Of a stretch of 64,000 nt of DNA, positions 51,638-59,750 are shown in pieces. The notes beneath the pieces were generated by a model that saw nothing but the letters and a program-made list of their open reading frames with translations, was not told the origin of the DNA and did not search any database. The stretch spans positions 45,545 through 109,544 of the forward strand of contig CAYNRU010000071.1 in NCBI GenBank assembly GCA_964399635.1. The letters run 5' to 3'. The position numbers were made by a program, and so were the translations under genes. This stretch comes from UBA4615 sp964399635. GTDB taxonomy: Bacteria > Pseudomonadota > Gammaproteobacteria > Burkholderiales > Burkholderiaceae_E. How positions within the stretch are numbered: the stretch's first letter is position 1; each line of letters begins with the position of its first letter.

Positions 51638-52071
51638 CTGCGCGACTCGCTCGCACCGGGCAGCCCGAGCAGCATGTCCCCGAGCAGCCGCCGGTAGGCG
51701 TTCATCTCGGGGATGCGCGCCTTGATCAGGTAGTCGAAGTCCCCCGACACGAGGTGACACTCGAGCACGTTGGGCAGCTTCAGCACCTCGCGCTTGAACT
51801 CCTCGAAGATGCGCCCCGACTTGGCGGCGAGACGGATCTCCACGAACACCAGCAGCGACTGCCCGAGCGCCTGCGGGCTGAGCCGCGCGTGGTAGCCGGT
51901 GATGAAGCCGTCGCGCTCGAGCCGCTTGACGCGCTCACTGCACGGCGTGGCCGACAGGCCCACCTGCTCGGCCAGCTCGGTGACCGAGATGCGACCGTCG
52001 GCCTGCAGCGTCCGGAGGATCCGCCGATCGATCCGGTCGATTTCGCGGACCACCTGGGTCTTGTTTCTCAT
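51583..52071 (-). CDS. Lrp/AsnC-family transcriptional regulator
   Basis: This 162-residue regulator has an N-terminal helix-turn-helix (RISVTELAEQVGLSATPCSERVKRLERDG, about 29-58) and a C-terminal RAM ligand domain (about 70-155, FVEIRLAAKSGRIFEEF, LVSGDFDYLIKARIPEMNAY). It is divergent from dadA across a 131-base AT-richer gap. In other bacteria Lrp-type proteins activate dadA in response to L-alanine, so a BkdR/DadR-type role is likely. Confidence 0.9.
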   Translation of the reverse strand: MRNKTQVVREIDRIDRRILRTLQADGRISVTELAEQVGLSATPCSERVKRLERDGFITGYHARLSPQALGQSLLVFVEIRLAAKSGRIFEEFKREVLKLPNVLECHLVSGDFDYLIKARIPEMNAYRRLLGDMLLGLPGASESRSYVVMEEIKESLALTIED

Positions 52072-52118
52072 GGATTCCTCCCAGAAATCGCCGATCAGCA
52101 GGTCTTATTGCCTATCTT

Positions 52119-52131
52119 CAATAGAAAATTG
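52119..52131. promoter_or_regulatory. Possible Lrp-type binding site between lrp and dadA
   Basis: CAAT-N5-ATTG (with AT-rich AGAAA core) lies in the divergent gap. The gap is markedly lower in GC than the neighbouring genes. A TTGCCT -35-like element at 52108-52113 is weak. The rest of the gap shows no other clear signal. Confidence 0.35.
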
Positions 52132-52202
52132 GATACATCCACTGCTCCAACGCCGATAGATTAGCGGATAACACTGTGATTCATTGATCCACGGAGTCCG
52201 AC

Positions 52203-53525
52203 ATGCGTGCACTCGTCCTGGGCAGCGGCGTCATCGGCGTGACCACCGCCTGGTACCTGGCGCGGCGGGGGCATGAGGTCACTGTGATCGACCGCCAGGC
52301 AGGCCCTGCGCTCGAGACCAGCTTCGCCAATGCCGGCCAGGTCTCGCCCGGCTATGCGACGCCCTGGGCCGCCCCGGGCATACCGCTCAAGGCGATCAAG
52401 TGGCTGTTCCAGCGCCACGCCCCGCTCGCGATCCGACCCGACGGCAGCCTCTTCCAGTTGCGCTGGCTCGCGCAGATGCTGGCCAACTGCACCGAGGACC
52501 GCTACGCGGTCAACAAGGAGCGGATGCTGCGCCTGTCCGAGTACAGCCGGGACTGTCTGAAGGGGCTGCGGGAGGAGCTCGGCATCGCCTACGAAGGCCG
52601 CCAGCGCGGCACGCTGCAGGTGTTTCGCAGCGCCGCGCAGATGGCGGGGGTCGACAAAGACGTGCGCGTGCTGCGCGAGGCCGGCGTCCCGTTCGAGCTG
52701 CTGGGGGCCGACGCGCTCGCCGGCGTGGAGCCGGCGCTGGCCGGGATGGCCGGCAGGCTGGTGGGCGGCCTGCGGCTGCCGGGCGACGAGACCGGCGATT
52801 GCCGCCTCTTCACCGAGCGCCTCGCCGCGGAGGCGGCGCGCCTCGGCGTGCGCTTCGTGTACGGCCACGCCATCGACCGCATCGAGCGCGCAGGCGACGC
52901 GATCGCATCGGTCGCGATCCACGGCTCCACCGGGCGCCACCGGCTGGTCGCCGACCAGTACGTGCTCGCCTTGGGCAGCTACTCGCGCGGTCTGCTCGGC
53001 GACCTCGGCCTGGACCTGCCGGTCTATCCGCTCAAGGGCTACTCGCTGACGGTCCCGATCACCGACCCGGCCGGCGCGCCGGTCTCGACGGTGATGGACG
53101 AAACCTACAAGATCGCGATCACCCGCTTCGATGACCGGATCCGCGTTGGCGGCATGGCGGAGGTCTCGGGCTTCGACCTGCGGCTGAACCCGCGCCGGCG
53201 CGCCACCCTCGAGATGGTGGTGACCGATCTCTTCCCGCGCGGCGGTGACGCGACGCGCGGTGAGTTCTGGACCGGCCTGCGCCCGATGACGCCGGATGGC
53301 ACCCCGGTGGTCGGCGCGACGCGCTACCCGAACCTCTGGCTCAACACCGGCCACGGCACGCTGGGCTGGACGATGGCCTGCGGCTCGGGCCGACTGCTCG
53401 CCGACCTGATCTCTCGTCGCCGCCCCGAAATCAGCGCGGAGGGCCTCGGCATCGACCGCTACGGCGCCCGGGCCGCGACCCCGCGGCCCGCGTCGGGCCG
53501 GAGCCGGACCCAGCCGGCGCACTGA
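52203..53525 (+). CDS. dadA: D-amino acid dehydrogenase (DadA-like)
   Basis: FAD enzyme of 440 residues, oxidising D-alanine and other D-amino acids to 2-oxo acids and feeding electrons to quinones. The Rossmann start is RALVLGSGVIGVTTAWYLARR, followed by the DadA marks SFANAGQVSPGYATPWAAPG, GYSLTVPITDPAGAPVSTV and the C-terminal GHGTLGWTMACGSGRLLADLI. The last 25 residues (RPASGRSRTQPAH-like) are longer than usual. It is divergent from lrp. It ends near a GCCCCG-CGT-CGGGGC hairpin (53534-53548) before the convergent DUF3047 gene. Confidence 0.93.
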   Translation: MRALVLGSGVIGVTTAWYLARRGHEVTVIDRQAGPALETSFANAGQVSPGYATPWAAPGIPLKAIKWLFQRHAPLAIRPDGSLFQLRWLAQMLANCTEDRYAVNKERMLRLSEYSRDCLKGLREELGIAYEGRQRGTLQVFRSAAQMAGVDKDVRVLREAGVPFELLGADALAGVEPALAGMAGRLVGGLRLPGDETGDCRLFTERLAAEAARLGVRFVYGHAIDRIERAGDAIASVAIHGSTGRHRLVADQYVLALGSYSRGLLGDLGLDLPVYPLKGYSLTVPITDPAGAPVSTVMDETYKIAITRFDDRIRVGGMAEVSGFDLRLNPRRRATLEMVVTDLFPRGGDATRGEFWTGLRPMTPDGTPVVGATRYPNLWLNTGHGTLGWTMACGSGRLLADLISRRRPEISAEGLGIDRYGARAATPRPASGRSRTQPAH

Positions 53526-53574
53526 GCGCACGCGCCCCGCGTCGGGGCCGGCCTCGACGACCCGACGGCTCGAC

Positions 53575-54342
53575 TCAGGGCGTGCGCGCGTCCAGCTGGA
53601 TGTCCCCGTACCAGCTGCGTACCGTCTGCTTCGTGTTGTCCGTGTCGGTCATCAGCGCGATCGCCACGAGCCGCCCCGGCTTGACGCCGTAGGCGCGCTC
53701 GTAGTCCGCGACGATGTCGCGACGGTGCGCCCGCCAGGTGCGCACCCCGCTCGGATCGCCGTCCACGATGATCTTTCGCACGCGCGAGGTGTTCGCGTTC
53801 ACGGTGATCGACTCGGGCGCGCGACCGCCGTCCCAGACGTACATCAGCGTCGCGTACGGCATGTCGTGGCCGCTCAGCAGCTTGACCCGCTCGAAGAACA
53901 TCTGGTCCTTGACGGACAGGCTCGACTTGTCGCCGTCGAAGCCGAGCACGATCCGCACCGGCGAGTCGTCGGCGTGTCGCTCGCCGACGTCCGCGCCGGC
54001 CAGCGCCGCGTCGACGCGCCAGCGCCAGCTCAGGATCGGACGCTGCGCGGGATCGATGCCCAGCCTATGGACCAGCCCAGAGGCGGAGCTGTCGGCACTG
54101 GCTTCCAGAACACGCTCGCCGCCCAGCAGCACGCTCCGATAGCGGGTGGGCCGCTTGGTCGCATGCAGGATCCAGGGCGACCAGCCCTCGGGCGCCCGCA
54201 GCGACGGATTCGCGGAGAAGGGCTGAAGCGGCCCGGCGTCCCGCGCGGCGGCCTCGTCGGCCTCGGTGTTCCCGCCCCCGACCGTCGCACAGCCCGCGAG
54301 CCACGCGACCACTGCCAACACGACGATCCGACCTGCTGCCAT
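53575..54342 (-). CDS. DUF3047-family lipoprotein
   Basis: This 255-residue protein begins with a lipoprotein signal (AAGRIVVLAVVAWLAGCATVGGG; Cys near residue 18). The mature part has WSPWILHATKRPTRYRSVLL, ILSWRWRVDAALAGADVGER and DDSPVRIVLGFDGDKSSL, the DUF3047 pattern. The ATG at 54342 has GGGGGAG in front; an ATG at 54372 is less likely. No function is known for the family. It is convergent with dadA. Confidence 0.85.
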   Translation of the reverse strand: MAAGRIVVLAVVAWLAGCATVGGGNTEADEAAARDAGPLQPFSANPSLRAPEGWSPWILHATKRPTRYRSVLLGGERVLEASADSSASGLVHRLGIDPAQRPILSWRWRVDAALAGADVGERHADDSPVRIVLGFDGDKSSLSVKDQMFFERVKLLSGHDMPYATLMYVWDGGRAPESITVNANTSRVRKIIVDGDPSGVRTWRAHRRDIVADYERAYGVKPGRLVAIALMTDTDNTKQTVRSWYGDIQLDARTP

Positions 54343-54372
54343 GCCCGCTCCCCCGGCGCACCGGTCTGGCAC

Positions 54373-54673
54373 GCGCGGCGATGCTATCAGCGGCAGATCG
54401 ACCGACCGTCGTATTTCCGCACGGAGTCACGGGTCGCACACCACGACTCCCGCCGCGTGCCCCCGGCACGCCGCGCGAGGCAAAGAGGTCGCTACATGGC
54501 ATCCAGGCGGTGGACGCAGGGGCCCTCCGACACCGGGTGCTCCTGCGGACGACGCTCACCGGTGAACCGTCACAAGCCGTCGATGGACATGCAGTTCAAG
54601 TCGGCCACGGAGTGCGCGGGCCGCGATGCGCTGGCGATCATCCTGACCGGCATGGGCGCCAGCGCACCGACGA
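54373..54673. other. Intergenic stretch without recognised features
   Basis: About 300 bases between the DUF3047 gene and the HiPIP gene, both minus strand. The frames through it have no resemblance to proteins and contain Arg/Ala-rich shadow translation only. No hairpin with a T tract was found. Confidence 0.5.
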
Positions 54674-55003
54674 TCAGGCCGCCTTCTTCGCGTAGGCTGA
54701 GCACCAGCCCTTGGCGGTGACCTGCTTGCCCGCGAACAGCGGGCAGCCACCCATCGCGTCGGCGGCCTTGCCCTGGTAGAGCGCGCAGTTGTTGCACTGC
54801 TGGCCCGCGGCGTACTTGGGGAACTTGGCCTTGTCGACCTTGGAGGCATCCGCCTTGTAGCCGAGCCCGACCGATTGCGGGTCGGTCTCGACGACGGCGG
54901 GCGCCTGCGCGCGGGCGGTGCCGCCCAGAGCGAGGGCTCCAGCGCCTCCTGCGATCCCGAGGATGATGACGCGGCGGGTGGCGGGGCGGGTACGCTGATT
55001 CAT
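54674..55003 (-). CDS. High-potential iron-sulfur protein (HiPIP)
   Basis: Periplasmic 4Fe-4S electron carrier. The 109-residue precursor has a twin-arginine signal (RTRPATRRVIILGIAGGAGA, cleaved after ARAQA). The mature part of about 75 residues carries the four HiPIP cysteines in order: GQQCNNCALY, MGGCPLF and KGWCSAY. The ATG at 55003 gives the correct signal start; an ATG at 55042 adds unneeded residues. It probably donates electrons to a terminal oxidase or reductase not found in the window. Confidence 0.9.
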   Translation of the reverse strand: MNQRTRPATRRVIILGIAGGAGALALGGTARAQAPAVVETDPQSVGLGYKADASKVDKAKFPKYAAGQQCNNCALYQGKAADAMGGCPLFAGKQVTAKGWCSAYAKKAA

Positions 55004-55102
55004 GAACGGGTTCCTTGGAGTTTCGGGAGTCGGGATCGGCACAGGGCAGCACCCGCCCCGGATCGATCAGGCGACGAGACGACGCGTCCGTGCCTGACCC
55101 GG

Positions 55103-55131
55103 ATTGTGAATGGTCCCACCCCGGTTGTGAA
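55103..55131 (-). promoter_or_regulatory. HiPIP promoter candidate with direct TTGTGAA repeats
   Basis: On the minus strand TTCACA (55131-55126), a 17-base spacer and CACAAT (55108-55103) resemble a promoter about 100 bases upstream of the HiPIP ATG. On the plus strand TTGTGAA occurs twice, 21-22 bases apart (two helical turns), overlapping these hexamers, which suggests a regulator site. Confidence 0.4.
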
Positions 55132-55226
55132 AATTCGGTCATTAGCCGACTCATCAGATGGGGAATCGGCGGCCTGCGGCCGCCCGATGCGCGCTTCAGC
55201 CACGGCCACCGCATGGGCGGCGTCGC

Positions 55227-55259
55227 CACGTGGGCGCGGTTGTCACGTGGGCGCGGTTG
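55227..55259. repeat. Tandem 17-bp repeat with CACGTG palindromes
   Basis: CACGTGGGCGCGGTTG occurs at 55227-55242 and again at 55244-55259, each carrying a perfect CACGTG. It lies in the 425-base divergent gap between HiPIP and the HDOD gene. It may be a tandem regulator site or slippage product. Apart from this and the promoter candidate nothing is seen in the gap. Confidence 0.6.
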
Positions 55260-55428
55260 CCCAGTGGCCGGACCCGCCGCTTGGCAGCGGTCATCCTGCG
55301 GCCGGCATCGCCCTGACGCGCCCGCCGCCGACCGCCTCTGCCCGAACCCGGCGTGCCGGCCGTCGGCGCAGGCGCCCGTTCGTCATCGCGCGACGCTGCG
55401 CCCGGCGCGGCGGTCCGATCCTGACCGG

Positions 55429-56382
55429 ATGGACGCACCCGCCCACTGCGAGCCGCCCGACGCAACCTCGCGTGGCGCGGTGTCGGTGCGAACGCCCCCC
55501 CCGCCCGGCACCGAGTCGCCCGAGGCCTGGATCGCCCGGGCGATGCGTCGCATCGCACCGATCTCACCGTGGGCGCTGCAGCTGCTGTCGATGGCGCCCG
55601 ACGCGGAGGGCAGCGATCGCATGCTGCGCAAGCTGATCGGGTCGGACCCGGCGCTGCTCGCGCGCGTCATCGGCACCGCCAACAGCCGGGCGTTCAATCC
55701 GCAGGGCGAGGCGGTCACCCTGGTCGAGCATTCGATCAGCCGACTCGGCACGCGCGAGGTCTGGCGGCTCGCCGCGGTGCTCGCGCTCGGATCGGGTGCG
55801 CGGATCCGCCCGGAGCTCAGGCCGGCCAAGCGCGCGCTGTGGGTGCACAGCTTCACCGTGGCGCATGCGGCCCGCGCGCTCGCCGTATCCGCGTCGCGCG
55901 AGGGGCTGGACCCCGACAAGGTGTTCGTCGCCGCGCTGCTGCACGACATCGGCCTGATGGTGCTGCTGACGATCGAGCCGGAGCGGTGCATCGCGATGCT
56001 CGCGCGGGTGTCCGATCCAGCGGTCGGCTTCAGCGCCGAGGTCGAGGCCCAGGCGGGCCTGCCCGCGCACGCGCGCGTCGGGGCCGAGCTCTGCAGGCAC
56101 TGGAGCCTGCCCGACGACCTGCTGCGTCTCGTCGGGAACCACGGACTCGTGCATCCGCTGGACCATGTGCCGGCGGACCGCGCCAACGCGGCCGCCATCG
56201 AGCTCGGCCACCAGCTCGCGCAGCGCATCTCGGCGCAGCCCGACCTGCATCGCCTGCCCGAGCGCGAGGACGCCCCGCTGTTGCAGACCTACCTGCGCCT
56301 GAGCGACGACCGGATCGACCGGATCTGCAGCGCGGTGCTCGAAGCCGGTCCGAAGATCGCCGCCGTCGCCGACACCGCCTGA
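55429..56382 (+). CDS. HDOD-domain signalling protein
   Basis: This 317-residue protein holds an HDOD (HD-related output) domain at about 60-260: MLRKLIGSDPALLARVIGTANSRAFN, VEHSISRLGTREVWRLAAVLAL and the HD core AALLHDIGLMVLLTIE. No GGDEF, EAL or receiver domain is attached, so it is a stand-alone HDOD protein. Such proteins act in stress and motility signalling, but targets are usually unknown. The ATG at 55429 is chosen because the frame upstream is Pro/Arg-rich without domain similarity. Confidence 0.82.
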   Translation: MDAPAHCEPPDATSRGAVSVRTPPPPGTESPEAWIARAMRRIAPISPWALQLLSMAPDAEGSDRMLRKLIGSDPALLARVIGTANSRAFNPQGEAVTLVEHSISRLGTREVWRLAAVLALGSGARIRPELRPAKRALWVHSFTVAHAARALAVSASREGLDPDKVFVAALLHDIGLMVLLTIEPERCIAMLARVSDPAVGFSAEVEAQAGLPAHARVGAELCRHWSLPDDLLRLVGNHGLVHPLDHVPADRANAAAIELGHQLAQRISAQPDLHRLPEREDAPLLQTYLRLSDDRIDRICSAVLEAGPKIAAVADTA

Positions 56383-56424
56383 GCCGGGGCGGGCCGCGCG
56401 TGCCCCCTGCTCGGGCCGAGGGCG

Positions 56425-58494
56425 TCAGCCCTGCTGCGCGGCCCGCTGCGCCGCGTAAGCGACGAACCAGTCGATCGAGCCCGGGTTCAGCATGGCCGAC
56501 CGGTTGCAGGCCTTCTCGGGAGGCTGCCCGAGCAGGATCTTCTTGACCGGTACCTCGAGCTTCTTGCCGGAGATCGTCCTGGGCACCTCGGCGATCTCGA
56601 GCACGTCGTTCGGGACGTGCCGCGCCGAGAGCTGCGTGCGGATCGCGTCGAGCAGCCTGCGCTTGAGGTCGGCGTCGACGCCGCCCGGTGCGCGCGGCAC
56701 CACGAACAGCACCATGAACGATTCGCGGCCCAGGTATTCGAGGTCGATCACCAGCGAGTCCGCCACCTCGTCGAAGGCTTCCACGACCCGGTAGAGCTCG
56801 CTCGTACCCATGCGGATGCCGTAACGGTTGATGGTGGAGTCCGACCGGCCGTAGATGATGCTGGTCACCGTCTCGGCGCGCGGAATCAGCTTGAGCCAGT
56901 CGCCGTGTCGCCAGACTCCCGGGAACATGTCGAAGTAGCTCTCGAAGTAGCGCCGCCCGTCCGTGTCGCCCCAGAAATACAGGGGCATCGACGGCATCGG
57001 CTGGGCACAGACGAGCTCGCCCACCTCCCCGTACACGGGCTTGCCTGCGTCGTCGTAGGCATAGACCGCGGCGCCCAGTCCGCGCGCCTGCATCTCCCCC
57101 GGGTACACCGGTGCGGTCGGGCAGGCGCCGAGGAACGCGGTGTTCGGATCCGTGCCGCCCGAGATCGATGCGAGCAGTACGTCCGGGTGCACGTGCTCGT
57201 AGATCCAGCGGTAGCCGTCCTCGGTCAGCGGCGAGCCGGTCGAGCCGACCGTGCGCAGCAACGACAGGTCGAAGCGCTCGCGCGGCCGCATGCCGCCCTT
57301 CACGTTGAGCTGCACGAAGGCGGGCGACAGCCCGAAATACGTGGCCCGCTCGCGCGCGGCGAAGCGCCACAGCGTGTCGAGGTCCGGATAGCCGGGGTTG
57401 CCGTCGAACAGCAGCACCGTGCTGCCGGCAATCAGCGTCGACACCGTCATGTTCCATACGATCCAGTTGGTCGACGTGAACCAGAAGAACCGGTCGTCCT
57501 CGCCGACGTCCGCGTGCAGCAGCCAGGCCTTCAGGTACTCGACGACCGTGCCGCCGTGGCCGTGCACGATCGGCTTGGGCATGCCTGTGGTGCCGGACGA
57601 ATACACGATCCAGAGCGGATGGTCGAAGGCGACCGGGCGCGGCTCGAAGGCCGCCGGCTCGCCGAGCGCGTCCTTCCAGGCGATCACCGGCACCCGGCGC
57701 CGCGGCGCGGCGCCCTGCCCAGCGACCTCGATCACCTCGCCGAGCGAGGCGCCCGCGTCCAGGTAGGGGACGAAGACCACAGCCTTCAGCGACGGCAGCT
57801 CCGCGACCAGCTCGCGCACCACCTGCCGCCGGTCGAAGTCACGCCCGCCGTAGCGATAGCCGTCGACCGCGAGCAGCACCTTCGGCTCGATCTGCCGGAA
57901 GCGGTCGAGCACCCCTGCCGCACCCATGTCGGGTGCGCAGCTCGACCAGATCGCACCCTGCCCGGTGGTCGCGAGCACGGCCACCATCGACTCGGGCAGG
58001 TTCGGCATGTACGACACGACGCGGTCGCCCTCGACCACCCCCAGGCGCGCGAGCGTCGCGGCGAGCGCGCCGGCCTGCGCCGCCAACTCGCCCCAGGACA
58101 GCTCCCTGCGCGCGACCAGCTCCGACTGGAACACGATCGCCGGCCGCGTCGCCCAGCCGGGCAGCGCGGCACGCCACAGCATCTGGTCCGCATAGTTCAG
58201 CGTGGCGCCGTCGAACCACTTTGCGCCCGGCATCGACCGCTCGCGAAGGACTTCGTGGTACGGCGTCGCGGCGCGTACGCCGGCGAAGTCCCAGAAGGCG
58301 CCCCAGAACGCCTCGATCTCGGTCACCGACCACTGCCACAGCGACTCGTAGTCGTTGAAGTCGAGCCCGCGCTCGCGACGCAGCCAGCCCATGAAACGGG
58401 TCATGCCGGCGCGGCTCACGCGCTCGGGCGAGGGGCGCCAGATCGGCGTGGCGGCGGGGACGATATCCGACGTGGCGGGAGCGGGCTGGGTCAT
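56425..58494 (-). CDS. Acetoacetyl-CoA synthetase
   Basis: AMP-forming ligase of 689 residues making acetoacetyl-CoA from acetoacetate. The length and the layout (an N-terminal ACAS-N region about 30-90 with WQWSVTEIEAFWGAFWDFAG, AMP motif IVYSSGTTGMPKPIVHGHGG, and C-terminal RTISGKKLEVPVKKILLG) fit the AacS type rather than acetyl-CoA synthetase. The start is the ATG at 58494 (MTQPAPATS). It follows the CoA-ester lyase gene by 10 bases, so the pair is probably one operon. Confidence 0.9.
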   Translation of the reverse strand: MTQPAPATSDIVPAATPIWRPSPERVSRAGMTRFMGWLRRERGLDFNDYESLWQWSVTEIEAFWGAFWDFAGVRAATPYHEVLRERSMPGAKWFDGATLNYADQMLWRAALPGWATRPAIVFQSELVARRELSWGELAAQAGALAATLARLGVVEGDRVVSYMPNLPESMVAVLATTGQGAIWSSCAPDMGAAGVLDRFRQIEPKVLLAVDGYRYGGRDFDRRQVVRELVAELPSLKAVVFVPYLDAGASLGEVIEVAGQGAAPRRRVPVIAWKDALGEPAAFEPRPVAFDHPLWIVYSSGTTGMPKPIVHGHGGTVVEYLKAWLLHADVGEDDRFFWFTSTNWIVWNMTVSTLIAGSTVLLFDGNPGYPDLDTLWRFAARERATYFGLSPAFVQLNVKGGMRPRERFDLSLLRTVGSTGSPLTEDGYRWIYEHVHPDVLLASISGGTDPNTAFLGACPTAPVYPGEMQARGLGAAVYAYDDAGKPVYGEVGELVCAQPMPSMPLYFWGDTDGRRYFESYFDMFPGVWRHGDWLKLIPRAETVTSIIYGRSDSTINRYGIRMGTSELYRVVEAFDEVADSLVIDLEYLGRESFMVLFVVPRAPGGVDADLKRRLLDAIRTQLSARHVPNDVLEIAEVPRTISGKKLEVPVKKILLGQPPEKACNRSAMLNPGSIDWFVAYAAQRAAQQG

Positions 58495-58504
58495 GGCGGT
58501 GTCT

Positions 58505-59521
58505 TCAGAAGAAGGCCCGCGCAACCGCGAGCTCGAGAGTCATGCCGGCGGCGTGCGCGCGGCGCACGACCGTCCAGCAATGCCGGTACGAGGCACGATC
58601 GTGCAGGTCCCCGTCGTGATCGATGGGGCCCCATCCCGCGGCCTGTGCGCCGAGCAGGATACGCCCGGCGCGCGCCACCTCGGCATGCGATGGGCTCATC
58701 GCCTCGACGATCGGACGCACCTGCATCGGATGGATGCTCCACATGCGCAGGAAGCCGAAGCGCTCGCGTGCGACGCGCGCATCCGAGGCGACCGCCGCCA
58801 CGTCCCGCAGCGACAGCGACACGTTGTGGACCGGCACGACGCCGTGGGCGAGCGCAGCCGAGACGATGCGCGTCTTGGCCGCCACCAGCACCGGATGCTC
58901 GAACTGGAGCGGCGAGCGCATCGCATCGAAGCCCAAGGCCCCGTGGTGCGCACTGACGAAGTCCAGCAGCCCGAAGTCCAGCGTCTCCACCTGCGGCAGC
59001 GCCGCGATGCTATCGGCCTGCGCGAGCGCGCCGTGCGTCTCGACGAGCACGTGCACCGGCAGGGGCGCCGTCCGCCCCGCGCGCTGCGCCCGCCGCTCGA
59101 TCCAGTCGATCATCCGCGCGACGTCGCCCGCGCCCTCCGCCTTGGGCAGCGTCACATAGGCGATCCGCGACGCCGCTTCGCCCAGCAGCACGTCGACATC
59201 GTCGCGCCAGTGCGCATGCGTGATGTCGTGCACGCGCACGCCGATCCGCCCCGCCGTATCGCCGACCTCGTTGAGCACCCTCGAGACCATCAGCGCGTGC
59301 TCGCGCTCCGCGCCGACCGCGGCGCCGTCCTCGCAGTCGCAGGTCAGGTCGAACGCGCCTCGCAGTTCCCGCTGCATCGCGATCGCCTTGCGGATCATCT
59401 TCTCGTTGCCGGCGATGTGCTCGCACGGCGCGATCAGGGGCAGCGGGCGCCCCGGCGCATGCAGCGCATCCTGCGGATGGACCGGCGAGGGCGCGGCAGA
59501 CGGCGCGATGGGCATGGACAT
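58505..59521 (-). CDS. HpcH/HpaI-family CoA-ester lyase (CitE-like)
   Basis: This 338-residue protein has the TIM-barrel of malyl/citramalyl-CoA lyases: LIAPCEHIAGNEKMIRKAIA, the CEDGAAVGAEREHALM acidic metal site, VHVLVETHGALAQAD, and SIHPMQVRPIVEAMSPS near the C-terminus. Reaction is cleavage or condensation of a beta-hydroxyacyl-CoA. With acetoacetyl-CoA synthetase it may feed a small CoA pathway (for example leucine or hydroxymethylglutarate-type catabolism), but the substrate is not certain. The ATG at 59521 is preferred; another lies at 59515. Confidence 0.85.
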   Translation of the reverse strand: MSMPIAPSAAPSPVHPQDALHAPGRPLPLIAPCEHIAGNEKMIRKAIAMQRELRGAFDLTCDCEDGAAVGAEREHALMVSRVLNEVGDTAGRIGVRVHDITHAHWRDDVDVLLGEAASRIAYVTLPKAEGAGDVARMIDWIERRAQRAGRTAPLPVHVLVETHGALAQADSIAALPQVETLDFGLLDFVSAHHGALGFDAMRSPLQFEHPVLVAAKTRIVSAALAHGVVPVHNVSLSLRDVAAVASDARVARERFGFLRMWSIHPMQVRPIVEAMSPSHAEVARAGRILLGAQAAGWGPIDHDGDLHDRASYRHCWTVVRRAHAAGMTLELAVARAFF

Positions 59522-59530
59522 GACCGGCGA

Positions 59531-59561
59531 GACGGGGTGACGACGGGGTGACGACGGGGTG
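59531..59561. repeat. Three tandem copies of an 11-bp unit upstream of the lyase gene
   Basis: GACGGGGTGAC is repeated nearly perfectly three times, ten bases from the lyase ATG on its upstream side. The location could affect initiation, and repeat-number change would alter spacing to a promoter. Confidence 0.7.
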
Positions 59562-59750
59562 CCGAATATCTGCGGGACGTTAGCACAGCGACGGCGACCG
59601 GCGATCGACCTGCCTGCGGCCCGGACGACGGACACGATGGGCGCACGGTCTGATCGAAGCCGCCATCGCCCCGATCCCGGCGTGTCCTTGAATTGACGGG
59701 CTGCGCCTGCGCTCGGACGCCGTCGGGTCGTCAGCGAATCGCGGCTGGCG

